In this document: piece after piece, positions 1 through 8,494 of the stretch
How positions within the stretch are numbered: position 1 is the first letter of the stretch
How the letters are laid out: each line of letters opens with the position of its first letter
Assembly: GCF_013522705.1 (NCBI RefSeq)
Contig: NZ_JAAMRE010000028.1
Coordinates: 30,451 to 94,450 of the forward strand
Direction of reading: 5' to 3'
DNA length: 64,000 bases
Source of the DNA: Pseudomonas lurida
GTDB taxonomy: Bacteria > Pseudomonadota > Gammaproteobacteria > Pseudomonadales > Pseudomonadaceae
Translations under genes and position numbers: made by a program
The notes under the pieces: model-generated
Told to the model about the DNA's origin: nothing
Databases searched by the model: none
What the model saw: only the letters and a program-made list of their open reading frames with translations

Positions 1-293
1 TCGTGCATGGCGGCGATCATGCGCTCGGTCAGCGCGTCGAACGACTCGCCGTTTTCGTTGGCGCGGTTGATGATCTTGTCGTCGATGTCGGTGATGTTGC
101 GCACATAGGTCAGGTCATAGCCGCTGAAACGCAGCCAGCGGGTCACCAGGTCGAAGGCCACCATGCTGCGGCCGTGGCCGATGTGGCAGTAGTCGTACAC
201 GGTCATGCCGCACACGTACATGCGCACCTTGTTGCCATCGAGCGGCTTGAAGACTTCTTTGGTCTTGCTGAGTGTGTTGTAGATCGTTAGCAC
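1..293 (-). CDS. cysS: Cysteinyl-tRNA synthetase, N-terminal part (cut by window edge)
   Basis: Charges tRNA-Cys with cysteine in the cytoplasm. Only about the first 97 codons are inside the window. The translation begins LTIYNTLSKTKEVF and continues through the class I N-terminal region, with the zinc-binding cysteine in MYVCGMTVYD and a HIGH-like HIGHGRS motif. I chose a GTG start at 293 because it gives the normal family N-terminus and lies 18 bases after the glnS stop, so glnS and cysS look like one operon. The C-terminal part lies beyond base 1. Confidence 0.93.
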   Translation of the reverse strand, partial: MLTIYNTLSKTKEVFKPLDGNKVRMYVCGMTVYDYCHIGHGRSMVAFDLVTRWLRFSGYDLTYVRNITDIDDKIINRANENGESFDALTERMIAAMH

Positions 294-311
294 AACGGCT
301 TCCTTAGAGAA

Positions 312-2012
312 TCACTGGCCCCACGAATCACGCAGGGTCACGGTACGGTTGAATACCGGAGCACCAGGTTTCGAGTCCTTGATATCCGCGCAGAAGTAGC
401 CTTCGCGCTCGAACTGGAAACGGTCTTCCGGCTGTGCGTCGCCAAGCGATGGCTCGGCACGACAACCAGTGAGTACTTGCAGGGAGTCAGGGTTGATGTT
501 GTCGAGGAAACTGGCGCTGTCTTCGGCCTTCTCGGGATTCGGCGAGCGGAACAGACGGTCGTACAGACGCACTTCGCACTCGACGCTGGCGGCGGCCGGC
601 ACCCAGTGGATTACGCCCTTGACCTTGCGGCCTTCAGGGTTCTTGCCCAAGGTGTCCGGGTCGTACGAGCAGTGCAGTTCGACGATGTTGCCGTCGGCGT
701 CCTTGATCGCTTCGTCGGCGCGGATCACATAACTGCCGCGCAGGCGCACTTCGCCGTTCGGCTCCAGGCGCTTATAGCCCTTTGGCGGTTCTTCCATGAA
801 ATCGTCACGGTCGATGTAGATTTCACGGGCGAACGGCAGCTTGCGCACGCCGAGCGCTTCGTTCTGCGGATGACGCGGCAATTCGAGATTGTCGACCTTG
901 TCTTGCGGATAGTTGGTGATCACCACTTTCAACGGGCGCAGCACGCACATGGCGCGCGGCGCGTTCGCGTCGAGGTCCTGGCGGATGCTGAATTCGAGCA
1001 TGCCGTAGTCCACCACGCCGTCGGAGCGGTTGGTGCCGACCATCTCGCAGAAATTGCGAATCGACGCCGGGGTATAGCCACGGCGGCGGAAGCCCGACAG
1101 CGTGGACATGCGCGGGTCATCCCAGCCATGTACGTGCTTTTCATCGACCAGTTGCTTGAGCTTGCGCTTGCTGGTGATGGTGTAGTTGAGGTTCAGGCGG
1201 CTGAATTCGTACTGGCGCGGCTGAGCCGGCACCGGCAGATTGCTCAGGAACCATTCGTACAATGGGCGATGGCTTTCGAACTCCAGGGTGCAGATGGAGT
1301 GGGTGATGCCTTCGATGGCGTCCGACTGGCCGTGGGTGAAGTCGTAGTTGGGGTAGATGCACCACTTGTCGCCGGTCTGGTGGTGATGGGCGTGGCGGAT
1401 GCGGTACATGATCGGGTCGCGCAGGTTCATGTTCGGCGAGGCCATGTCGATCTTGGCGCGCAGCACACGGGCGCCGTCCGGGAACTCGCCGGCGCGCATG
1501 CGGGCGAACCAGTCGAGGTTCTCTTGCACCGAACGGTCGCGGAACGGGCTGTTCTTGCCCGGTTCGGTGAGCGTGCCACGGTATTCCTTGGCCTGTTCCG
1601 GGCTCAGGTCGTCGACGTAGGCCTTGCCGGCCTTGATCAACTCCACGGCCCAGTCGTGCAACTGGTCGAAGTACTGCGAGGCATAGCGCACTTCACCGGA
1701 CCATTCGAAACCCAGCCACTTCACGTCGCTTTCGATGGCGTCGATGTATTCCTGGTCTTCCTTGGCCGGGTTGGTGTCGTCGAAACGCAGGTGGGTGACG
1801 CCGCCGAATTCCTGGGCCAGGCCGAAGTTTACGCAGATCGACTTGGCGTGACCGATGTGCAGGTAGCCGTTGGGCTCAGGCGGGAAACGGGTGACGATCT
1901 GCGTGTGCTTGCCCGAATCCAGGTCCGCCTGGATGATCGGGCGCAGGAAATTGACCGGGACGGCAGGTCCGGTCTTGGAATTCGAGGTAGGGTCGACAGT
2001 GGGCTTGCTCAT
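312..2012 (-). CDS. glnS: Glutaminyl-tRNA synthetase
   Basis: Class I aminoacyl-tRNA synthetase charging tRNA-Gln. The 566-residue product has the HIGH motif in PPEPNGYLHIGHAKS (about residues 45-58) and a KMSKS-type loop, TSKRKL, near residue 282, followed by the beta-barrel anticodon-binding domains. Length matches the bacterial family. The frame stays open upstream to 2123, but ATG at 2012 follows a good AAGGATC ribosome-binding site and gives the usual MSKPTVD start. It is divergent from ppiB and continues into cysS. Confidence 0.96.
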   Translation of the reverse strand: MSKPTVDPTSNSKTGPAVPVNFLRPIIQADLDSGKHTQIVTRFPPEPNGYLHIGHAKSICVNFGLAQEFGGVTHLRFDDTNPAKEDQEYIDAIESDVKWLGFEWSGEVRYASQYFDQLHDWAVELIKAGKAYVDDLSPEQAKEYRGTLTEPGKNSPFRDRSVQENLDWFARMRAGEFPDGARVLRAKIDMASPNMNLRDPIMYRIRHAHHHQTGDKWCIYPNYDFTHGQSDAIEGITHSICTLEFESHRPLYEWFLSNLPVPAQPRQYEFSRLNLNYTITSKRKLKQLVDEKHVHGWDDPRMSTLSGFRRRGYTPASIRNFCEMVGTNRSDGVVDYGMLEFSIRQDLDANAPRAMCVLRPLKVVITNYPQDKVDNLELPRHPQNEALGVRKLPFAREIYIDRDDFMEEPPKGYKRLEPNGEVRLRGSYVIRADEAIKDADGNIVELHCSYDPDTLGKNPEGRKVKGVIHWVPAAASVECEVRLYDRLFRSPNPEKAEDSASFLDNINPDSLQVLTGCRAEPSLGDAQPEDRFQFEREGYFCADIKDSKPGAPVFNRTVTLRDSWGQ

Positions 2013-2261
2013 AGGATCCTTGAACAGACAGGTTCGTGGCCGTTTGCGGCCAGATAAAACAAAGGGCTTATCATAGCCGAAGCGGTCAAGCCGCTGACAG
2101 AGCGTGGCCCAAAACTGCTGCATTTAATGCACGGGCGGTAAAAAACCACCTCGAAATTCCTGCCGGGCACGCTAAACTGCGCGCCTTGGCCGCCGTTTAG
2201 CCAGACAGGTCAGGCGCTCTGCGCGCCCAAACCCACGAATTCCCTGAAAAGAGTAGTGCAC

Positions 2262-2765
2262 ATGACTCAAGTCAAACTGACCACCAACCACGGTGACATT
2301 GTCATCGAGCTGAACGCCGAGAAAGCGCCGATCACCGTCGCCAACTTCATCGAATACGTTAAAGCCGGCCACTACGAAAACACGGTTTTCCACCGTGTCA
2401 TCGGCAACTTCATGATCCAGGGCGGCGGTTTCGAGCCTGGCATGAAAGAAAAGAAAGACAAGCGCCCAAGCATCCAGAACGAAGCGGACAACGGCCTCTC
2501 CAACGACAAGTACACCGTCGCCATGGCCCGTACCATGGAGCCGCATTCGGCCTCCGCGCAGTTCTTCATCAACGTGGCCGACAACACCTTCCTCAACCAC
2601 AGCGGCAAGAACGTGCAGGGCTGGGGCTACGCGGTATTCGGTAAAGTCACCGAAGGCCAGGACGTTGTCGACAAGATCAAAGGCGTGTCCACCACCTCCA
2701 AGGCCGGCCACCAGGACGTCCCTGCTGAAGACGTGATCGTCGAGAAAGCCGAGATCGTTGGGTGA
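2262..2765 (+). CDS. ppiB: Peptidyl-prolyl cis-trans isomerase B (cytoplasmic cyclophilin)
   Basis: Cyclophilin that speeds proline cis-trans isomerisation during folding. The 167-residue protein has no signal peptide, so it is the cytoplasmic PpiB type. It shows the cyclophilin signature FHRVIGNFMIQGGGF and the active-site segment SASAQFFINV. I chose ATG at 2262; a GTG two codons upstream at 2256 is an alternative. Its stop overlaps the lpxH start, as expected of translationally coupled genes; this pairing is common in pseudomonads. Confidence 0.95.
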   Translation: MTQVKLTTNHGDIVIELNAEKAPITVANFIEYVKAGHYENTVFHRVIGNFMIQGGGFEPGMKEKKDKRPSIQNEADNGLSNDKYTVAMARTMEPHSASAQFFINVADNTFLNHSGKNVQGWGYAVFGKVTEGQDVVDKIKGVSTTSKAGHQDVPAEDVIVEKAEIVG

Positions 2766-3511
2766 TATTGCTGATTTCAGATTTGCATCTGGAAGAGGAG
2801 CGCCCGGACATCACCCGGGCGTTTCTGGATCTGCTCCACGGCCGTGCCCGTGGTGCCCAGGCGTTGTACATTCTGGGGGACTTCTTCGAAGCCTGGATTG
2901 GCGACGATGGGATGACCGAATTCCAACGCTCGATCTGCGCGCACTTGCGCGAACTGAGCGACAGCGGCACCGCGATTTTCATCATGCACGGCAACCGCGA
3001 TTTCCTGCTCGGCAAGGCCTTCTGCAAAGCCGCCGGCGCCACCCTGCTTAAAGACCCGAGCGTGGTGCATCTGCACGGTGAGCCCGTGCTGCTGATGCAC
3101 GGCGACAGCCTGTGCACCCGCGACCTCGGCTATATGAAGCTGCGGCGCATCCTGCGTAACCCCATTGTGCTGTTTATCCTGCGCCACCTGCCCTTGGCCA
3201 GCCGCCACAAGCTGGCGCGCAAGCTGCGCAGCGAAAGCCGTGCGCAAACGCGCATGAAGGCCAACGACATTGTCGATGTCACTCCCGAGGAAGTACCCCG
3301 GGTGATGCAGCACTTCGGCGTGCACACGCTGGTCCACGGCCACACCCACCGCCCGGCGATCCACAAGCTGCAGATCGGCGACCAGGCTGCCCGGCGCATT
3401 GTGCTCGGGGATTGGGACAAGCAGGGCTGGGCGTTGCAGGTGGATGAGCAAGGGTTTCAACTGGCGGCGTTTGACTTCGTCAATCCGCAGCTGGCGTTGC
3501 CTGGCGCCTGA
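2762..3511 (+). CDS. lpxH: UDP-2,3-diacylglucosamine diphosphatase
   Basis: Hydrolyses UDP-2,3-diacylglucosamine to lipid X and UMP in lipid A synthesis, at the inner membrane surface. The 249-residue protein is a calcineurin-like metallophosphoesterase with the ordered motifs DLHLEE (residue 7 on), GDFFEAWIGDD, GNRD, HGDS and HGHTHRP that carry the metal ligands. It starts at GTG 2762, overlapping the ppiB stop by four bases. Length and N-terminus fit Pseudomonas LpxH. Confidence 0.95.
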   Translation: MILLISDLHLEEERPDITRAFLDLLHGRARGAQALYILGDFFEAWIGDDGMTEFQRSICAHLRELSDSGTAIFIMHGNRDFLLGKAFCKAAGATLLKDPSVVHLHGEPVLLMHGDSLCTRDLGYMKLRRILRNPIVLFILRHLPLASRHKLARKLRSESRAQTRMKANDIVDVTPEEVPRVMQHFGVHTLVHGHTHRPAIHKLQIGDQAARRIVLGDWDKQGWALQVDEQGFQLAAFDFVNPQLALPGA

Positions 3512-3551
3512 TCCTCAAACACCGCTGATCCAATGTGAATACAGATCAAAA

Positions 3552-3579
3552 TGTGGGAGGCGGCAAACTCCCTCCCACA
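3552..3579. terminator. Hairpin between convergent lpxH and the efflux permease gene
   Basis: Perfect 9-base arms (TGTGGGAGG and CCTCCCACA) with a 10-base loop, in the only gap between the two convergent genes. There is no long T tract, so it may be a half-REP element serving as a bidirectional terminator. Confidence 0.5.
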
Positions 3580-3605
3580 ATTGATTGCATTTCAGTCTTT
3601 GCCAA

Positions 3606-5135
3606 TCAGTGGCCGGACGCTTCCGGCCCTGCCTTGGCACCAAACGGCGGCTTGGCCAGCCACACCAGCAGCATCAATGCCATGAACATCCAGCCCAGCA
3701 AAGTGAAGTAGTCCACGGTGGACATCATGTACGCCTGGCTGGTGAGGATGTGGTCCAGCTGCGTATAGGCCTTCTGCCCTGCTCCGCCCAACGCCTGCAA
3801 GGCATCGCGGGTGGCCGAGTCGTAGACGGTCATGTTTTCGCTCATGTACGCATGGTGCTGATCGGCGCGGCGGATCCAGATCCAGGTGGTCAACGAGGCA
3901 GCAAAGCTGCCGCCCAGGGTCCGCAGAAACGTCGCAAGACCGGCGCCGTCGGCGATCTGCTGCGGGGGCAGATCGGACATCAGGATGCTCAAGGTCGGCA
4001 TGAAGAACAACGCCACGCCGATCCCCATAAACAGTTGCACCAGGGCGATATGGGTAAAGTCCACTTCATTGGTGAAGCCCGCGCGCATAAAGCAGCTCAA
4101 GCCAATTGCCAGGAACGCCAGCCCCGCCAGCAGGCGCAGGTCAAACTTGTGCGCGTACTTGCCCACGAACGGCGACATCAGCACCGGCAGAATACCGATC
4201 GGCGCCACCGCCAGACCGGCCCAGGTGGCGGTGTAGCCCATCTGGGTCTGCAACCACTGCGGCAGGATCAGGTTGATGCCGAAGAAACCGGCGTAGCCGA
4301 GGATCAACACGATGGTGCCGATGCGGAAGTTACGATAGGCAAACAACCGCAGGTTGACCACCGGGTGCTCGTCGGTCATTTCCCAGATCACGAACACCGC
4401 CAGGGCAATCGCCGAAATCGCCGCGCCGATAATGATGAAATTCGATTCGAACCAGTCCAGGTCATTGCCCTTGTCGAGGATGATCTGCAACGCGCCCACC
4501 CCCACGATCAAGCTGAGCAGCCCGACATAGTCCATGGGTTGGTAACTGGTGTGCACCGGACGTTTCTTCAATTGCGAGCGCACCACCATCACCGCAAAGA
4601 TGCCGATGGGTACGTTGATAAAGAAGATCCACGGCCAGCTGTAACTGTCAGTGATCCAACCGCCGAGGATCGGCCCGGCAATCGGTGCCACCACCGTGAC
4701 CATCGCCAGCAGCGCCAGGGCCATGCCGCGCTTGGCCGGCGGGTACACCGCGATCAGCAGCGTCTGGGTCATCGGGTACAACGGCCCGGCCACCAGGCCT
4801 TGCAGCACCCGAAACCCGATCAATTCGGGCATCGAGGTGGAAATCCCGCAGAGGAACGATGCCAGTACAAACAGCATGGTCGCCCATAGGAACAGCTTCA
4901 CCTCACCAAAGCGCCGGCTCAACCAGCCGGTGAGCGGCAAGGCAATCGCGTTGCTCACCGCAAACGAGGTGATCACCCAGGTGCCCTGCTCCGAACTCAC
5001 GCCCAGGTTGCCGGAGATAGTCGGCAACGCCACGTTGGCGATGGTGGTGTCGAGCACCTGCATAAAGGTCGCCAGCGACAGGCCAATGGTGGCCATCAGC
5101 AGGCTGGGCGGCGTGAACGAGGCTTCCTTGCTCAT
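3606..5135 (-). CDS. EmrB/QacA-type (DHA2) multidrug efflux permease
   Basis: Inner-membrane proton-coupled drug exporter, the pump of an EmrAB-TolC-like complex. The 509 residues form the usual 14 hydrophobic segments. The N-terminus carries the DHA2 signature TFMQVLDTTIANVALP (motif D1) followed by a motif A region, LSRRFGEVK. The start ATG overlaps the stop of the membrane-fusion gene (TGATG), so the two are translationally coupled. It is the last gene of a marR - outer-membrane factor - emrA - emrB operon. Substrates cannot be read from the sequence. Confidence 0.92.
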   Translation of the reverse strand: MSKEASFTPPSLLMATIGLSLATFMQVLDTTIANVALPTISGNLGVSSEQGTWVITSFAVSNAIALPLTGWLSRRFGEVKLFLWATMLFVLASFLCGISTSMPELIGFRVLQGLVAGPLYPMTQTLLIAVYPPAKRGMALALLAMVTVVAPIAGPILGGWITDSYSWPWIFFINVPIGIFAVMVVRSQLKKRPVHTSYQPMDYVGLLSLIVGVGALQIILDKGNDLDWFESNFIIIGAAISAIALAVFVIWEMTDEHPVVNLRLFAYRNFRIGTIVLILGYAGFFGINLILPQWLQTQMGYTATWAGLAVAPIGILPVLMSPFVGKYAHKFDLRLLAGLAFLAIGLSCFMRAGFTNEVDFTHIALVQLFMGIGVALFFMPTLSILMSDLPPQQIADGAGLATFLRTLGGSFAASLTTWIWIRRADQHHAYMSENMTVYDSATRDALQALGGAGQKAYTQLDHILTSQAYMMSTVDYFTLLGWMFMALMLLVWLAKPPFGAKAGPEASGH

Positions 5136-6337
5136 CAGCGTTGCGCAGCCTTGGGAGCGGCGACGCTGTTGGCATGGATCAATTGCGTGATCATGGCATC
5201 GGCCTCGGCCAGTTGCTGGTCATACACCGTGGTGGTGAACGACGCCTTCTGCGGCGGTTGTTGCGCCAGCACCGGGCCGCTCTGGTCATGCAGGTCGACG
5301 TTGACCACGGTGCTCAAGCCCACGCGCAGCGGGTGCTTGGCCAGCTCTTCGGCGTTGATATGGATACGCACCGGCACACGCTGCACGATCTTGATCCAGT
5401 TACCGGTAGCGTTCTGCGCCGGCAGCAAGGCGAATGCGCTGCCGGTGCCGGCGCCGAGGCTGTCGACGGTGCCGCTGTATTTAACGTCGCTGCCGTAGAT
5501 GTCCGACTCAATGTCCACCGGCTGGCCGATGCGCATATCGCGCAGTTGGGTTTCCTTGAAGTTGGCGTCGATCCACAGCTGGTCCAGTGGGATCACCGCC
5601 ATCAACGCCGTGCCTGGTTGCACGCGCTGGCCCAATTGCACGCTGCGCTTGGCCACGTAACCGGTGACCGGCGCGATCAAGGTGCTGCGCGCGTTGGTCA
5701 GGTAAGCCTGGCGCAGTTGCGCGGCGGCGGCCTGCACGTCGGGGTGCGAGCTGATGACCGTGTCGTCCACCAGGGCGTTGGTGGTTTTGAGTTGCTGCTC
5801 AAGGTTGGTCAGGGCGTTCTTAGCGGCGGTCAGGCTGTCGCGGGCGTGGGACAGTTCTTCCTGGGAAATCGCACCGCCCTGGGCCAGGGTCTTACGCCGG
5901 TTGTAGTTGTCCTGCGCAGTCTGCACGTCGGCTTTCTGCGCATTGACCTGAGCCTTCATGCCGTCGACGTTGCTGTACAAGCCGCGCACCTGGCGCACGG
6001 TGCGCGCCAGATTGGCCTGGGCACTTTGCAGGCCGACGGCGGCGTCGTTCGGGTCGAAATTGACCAGCACCTGACCGGCATGCACCAGGTCACCATCATC
6101 GGCGCCGATGCTCACCACGGTGCCGGTGACCAGCGGAGTGATTTCCACCACGTTGCCGTTCACGTAGGCATCGTCGGTGCTTTCATTGAAGCGCCCGTAC
6201 AGTTCGTACCAGGCCCACACGCCGACCACGCCCAGGATGACGATCAGCGCGAGGCCGATCAGCATGACTTTGCGCTTGCGCGGGTTGCTGGTGGTGTTCG
6301 GTTGTGGTGTGGCGTTGGAGTGTTCGGCAGTGGCCAT
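5135..6337 (-). CDS. EmrA/HlyD-type membrane fusion protein
   Basis: Periplasmic adaptor linking the inner-membrane pump to the outer-membrane channel. In 400 residues it has a cytoplasmic N-tail, one transmembrane anchor (about residues 25-46, VMLIGLALIVILGVVGVWAW), a biotinyl-lipoyl-like half (TGTVVSIGADDGDLVHAGQVL), a long coiled-coil hairpin rich in Q and A, and the second lipoyl half (STLIAPVTGYVAKRSVQLGQ). It begins 15 bases after the outer-membrane factor gene and overlaps the pump gene. The family call is firm; the substrate is unknown. Confidence 0.92.
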   Translation of the reverse strand: MATAEHSNATPQPNTTSNPRKRKVMLIGLALIVILGVVGVWAWYELYGRFNESTDDAYVNGNVVEITPLVTGTVVSIGADDGDLVHAGQVLVNFDPNDAAVGLQSAQANLARTVRQVRGLYSNVDGMKAQVNAQKADVQTAQDNYNRRKTLAQGGAISQEELSHARDSLTAAKNALTNLEQQLKTTNALVDDTVISSHPDVQAAAAQLRQAYLTNARSTLIAPVTGYVAKRSVQLGQRVQPGTALMAVIPLDQLWIDANFKETQLRDMRIGQPVDIESDIYGSDVKYSGTVDSLGAGTGSAFALLPAQNATGNWIKIVQRVPVRIHINAEELAKHPLRVGLSTVVNVDLHDQSGPVLAQQPPQKASFTTTVYDQQLAEADAMITQLIHANSVAAPKAAQR

Positions 6338-6352
6338 GACAAATACCTCGAA

Positions 6353-7804
6353 TTATTCCGTGCGGGTGGCGGGGGTGGTCGACGCGACATTGCTGGCGCC
6401 GTAGCCGCCGCCCAGGGCCTGCATCAATTGGATCGACAGGGTGATCTGCCCGGCATTGAGGCTCGCCAGCTGACGCTGGGCCTGCAGCAGCTGCTGCTCG
6501 ATGCTGAGTACATCCAGGTAGCTGCCGATGCCGGAGCCGTAGCGCTGGACCACGGTGTCGTAGGACTGCTGCGCAATGTCCGTAGCGTGTTGCTGGGCCT
6601 GGATCTGCCGGCCGGTGTCGCGCAGTTGGGACAAGGTGTTGCCGATATCGCCCAGAGCTTGCACCAGGGTTTTGTTGTATTGCGCCACGGCCAGGTCGTA
6701 GTCGGCGTCGCGGGCGTCGAGGTCGGCGCGCAGGCGGCCGCCGTCGAAGATCGGCAACGAGATCGTCGGCGCAATATTGAAGAAGCGACTGGCCGAGCCG
6801 AACATCGCATCGCCCAGCAACGACTCGGCGCCGGCGCTCGCGCTGAGATTGAGGTTGGGGTAGAAGCGGGTTTTGCTCGCATCGATGGTGCGACTCGCCG
6901 CCTCCACGCGCCAGCGCGCGGCAATCAGGTCGGGACGCCGGCCCAACAGCTCGGCGGGCAGCACCGCAGGCGCCGCCACGGCGGCTGGCTTGAGCACGGC
7001 CGGGCGTGCCAGTTCGCCGCCACGGTCCGGGCCTTTACCGAGCAACACTGCCAGAGCGATCCTGGCGCTCTGCAGTTGTTTCTGCGCATCGATCAACTGC
7101 GACTCGGAACTCGCCGCCAGGCTTTCGGTTTGCTGGTACTGGTAGTGGCTGTCGATGCCCGAATCCAGGCGGCGCTGGCTCAGTTCGAGCATTTGCCGGG
7201 TGCGCTTGAGGTCTTCTTCGGCCAGGTCACGCACGATATGCGCCTGGCCCAGATCGCTGTAGGCCTTGGCCACATCGGCGGCCAGGGTCAGGCGCGCAGC
7301 CTGTTGATCGACCTGGGCGGCACGCGCCTGGCCCAATGCGGCCTCCCAGGCGGCGCGCTGGCCACCCCAGAGGTCGAAGGTGTAATTGAAGCTGGCGCCG
7401 ATGTTGCGCACCGTCGAGTAGGCATCGCCCTGCCCGCGCGGGTCCTGGTCCTTGGCCAGGCGCGAACGGCTCACACCGGCGCTGGCATCCAGGGTGGGCA
7501 TGCGCGCGGCGTCGGCGGCGTAGGCAGCGGCTTCGGCCTGGTGCACGCGGGCGCTGGCCACCTGCATATCCGGGCTGTTTTGCAGGGCTTCGTTGATCAG
7601 GCCGTCGAGCTGCGGGTCGCCGAGGCTTTTCCACCAGTCGGCGCTCGGCCAGGCAGCGCTGGAGAGCGTTACCCCGCTCAGGGACTTGTCGGTGTGCAGG
7701 GTGTTGGCGTCAAGGCGCCGGCCCTGGGTGTCAAGGCCGCTGTAGTTGGCGCAACCGGCCATGCTCATGGCCACGAGTACCAGGCAAAGGGCGCGTGTGT
7801 TCAT
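6353..7804 (-). CDS. NodT/OprM-family outer-membrane efflux lipoprotein
   Basis: TolC-like channel, third part of the tripartite pump. The 483-residue protein starts with a lipoprotein signal peptide ending in the lipobox SMAGC, so it should be acylated on the Cys at about residue 18. Two repeated outer-membrane efflux domains follow; GIDSHYQYQQTES and GIGSYLDVLSIEQQLL are the matching repeat segments. The ATG at 7804 overlaps the marR stop by four bases (ATGA). It fits the NodT family in length and repeat structure. Confidence 0.93.
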   Translation of the reverse strand: MNTRALCLVLVAMSMAGCANYSGLDTQGRRLDANTLHTDKSLSGVTLSSAAWPSADWWKSLGDPQLDGLINEALQNSPDMQVASARVHQAEAAAYAADAARMPTLDASAGVSRSRLAKDQDPRGQGDAYSTVRNIGASFNYTFDLWGGQRAAWEAALGQARAAQVDQQAARLTLAADVAKAYSDLGQAHIVRDLAEEDLKRTRQMLELSQRRLDSGIDSHYQYQQTESLAASSESQLIDAQKQLQSARIALAVLLGKGPDRGGELARPAVLKPAAVAAPAVLPAELLGRRPDLIAARWRVEAASRTIDASKTRFYPNLNLSASAGAESLLGDAMFGSASRFFNIAPTISLPIFDGGRLRADLDARDADYDLAVAQYNKTLVQALGDIGNTLSQLRDTGRQIQAQQHATDIAQQSYDTVVQRYGSGIGSYLDVLSIEQQLLQAQRQLASLNAGQITLSIQLMQALGGGYGASNVASTTPATRTE

Positions 7805-8274
7805 GCTTTACCTACCCGCTGCAGGGTGATGGGGTCGCCTGCCGCTATCAGAATTTTCTTGAGGATGCGTTCCAGGGTTTCCAGCTCGCCCGGTTCGAGC
7901 ACACCGGCCAGCTGATTCAGCGCAGCGGCGCCGATGTGCGGCAGCATGTCCGCCAAGCGCTGGCCATCGGCGGTGAGGACCAGTTGCACCTGGCGCCGGT
8001 CCTGTTCGGAACGCTGCCGGCACAGCAAGCCCTTCTGCTCCAGCCGATCGAGCATGCGCGTCATTGAGCCGCTGTCCAGGGACAGGTTGCGACACAGCTC
8101 CGCCGGCGTATCGACGCCGAACTGGGCCATGATGATCAACACCTTGAACTGTGCGGCGGTGATGCCGTGGGGTTCCATATGGGTGTCGATGATGCGGTCC
8201 TTGAGGAGCGCGGCGCGGCCCAGCAGCAGGCCGAGGTGGCAGTTGTGGAAGTTGTCCGGGGTGAAGTGCGGCAT
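7801..8274 (-). CDS. MarR-family repressor of the adjacent efflux operon
   Basis: Winged-helix transcription factor of 157 residues, first gene of the efflux operon. The central segment TPAELCRNLSLDSGSMTRMLDRLEQKGLL is the helix-turn-helix, and QDRRQVQLVLTADG is the DR-containing wing typical of MarR/EmrR. The dimerisation helices lie at both ends. Two near-identical palindromes sit just upstream of its ATG, so it probably represses itself and the pump genes until a drug-like ligand binds. Inducer not predictable. Confidence 0.92.
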   Translation of the reverse strand: MPHFTPDNFHNCHLGLLLGRAALLKDRIIDTHMEPHGITAAQFKVLIIMAQFGVDTPAELCRNLSLDSGSMTRMLDRLEQKGLLCRQRSEQDRRQVQLVLTADGQRLADMLPHIGAAALNQLAGVLEPGELETLERILKKILIAAGDPITLQRVGKA

Positions 8275-8290
8275 TGGAAGTCACCTTATT

Positions 8291-8337
8291 ACTGCCTAGG
8301 CAGTGAATGTGTGACGAGATATTACTGCCTAGGCAGC
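8291..8337. promoter_or_regulatory. Two tandem palindromic operators for the MarR repressor
   Basis: ACTGCCTAGGCAGT at 8291-8304 is a perfect 14-base palindrome; ACTGCCTAGGCAGC at 8324-8337 differs at the last base. Both are preceded by ATT. They start 17 bases upstream of the marR ATG and are 33 bases apart, about three helical turns, so two dimers could bind the same DNA face. Binding by this MarR is inferred from position. Confidence 0.8.
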
Positions 8338-8402
8338 GAAAGTCAAATGGAATAATTAGCTTGCTTGGTAGTTTGGCGATGGGTGGGTGAAGACAGACTT
8401 AA

Positions 8403-8476
8403 TGTGGGAGTGGGCTTGCTGTGGCAAGCCCGCTCACCACAAAAAAACCGCTCACCACAGCAAGCTCCCTCCTACA
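8403..8476. repeat. REP-like inverted repeat between tamB and marR
   Basis: A diverged REP-type palindrome (GTGGGAGTGGGCTTGC paired with GCAAGCCCGCTCACCAC) followed by a second partial copy ending CTCCCTCCTAC, separated by an A-rich run. On the minus strand a run of seven T follows the first stem, so it may end the tamAB transcript. Confidence 0.6.
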
Positions 8477-8494
8477 TTTCTATCCCCGTTGGGT

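Noticed and set aside
477..2057. Long plus-strand open frame opposite glnS
   Set aside because: Antisense shadow of a highly conserved gene in GC-rich DNA; the protein is low-complexity, rich in V, A, R, H and has no domain. The same holds for the other long antisense frames at 5141-7915, 8882-11941, 12190-13929, 49306-51339, 58818-60683 and 61763-63778.
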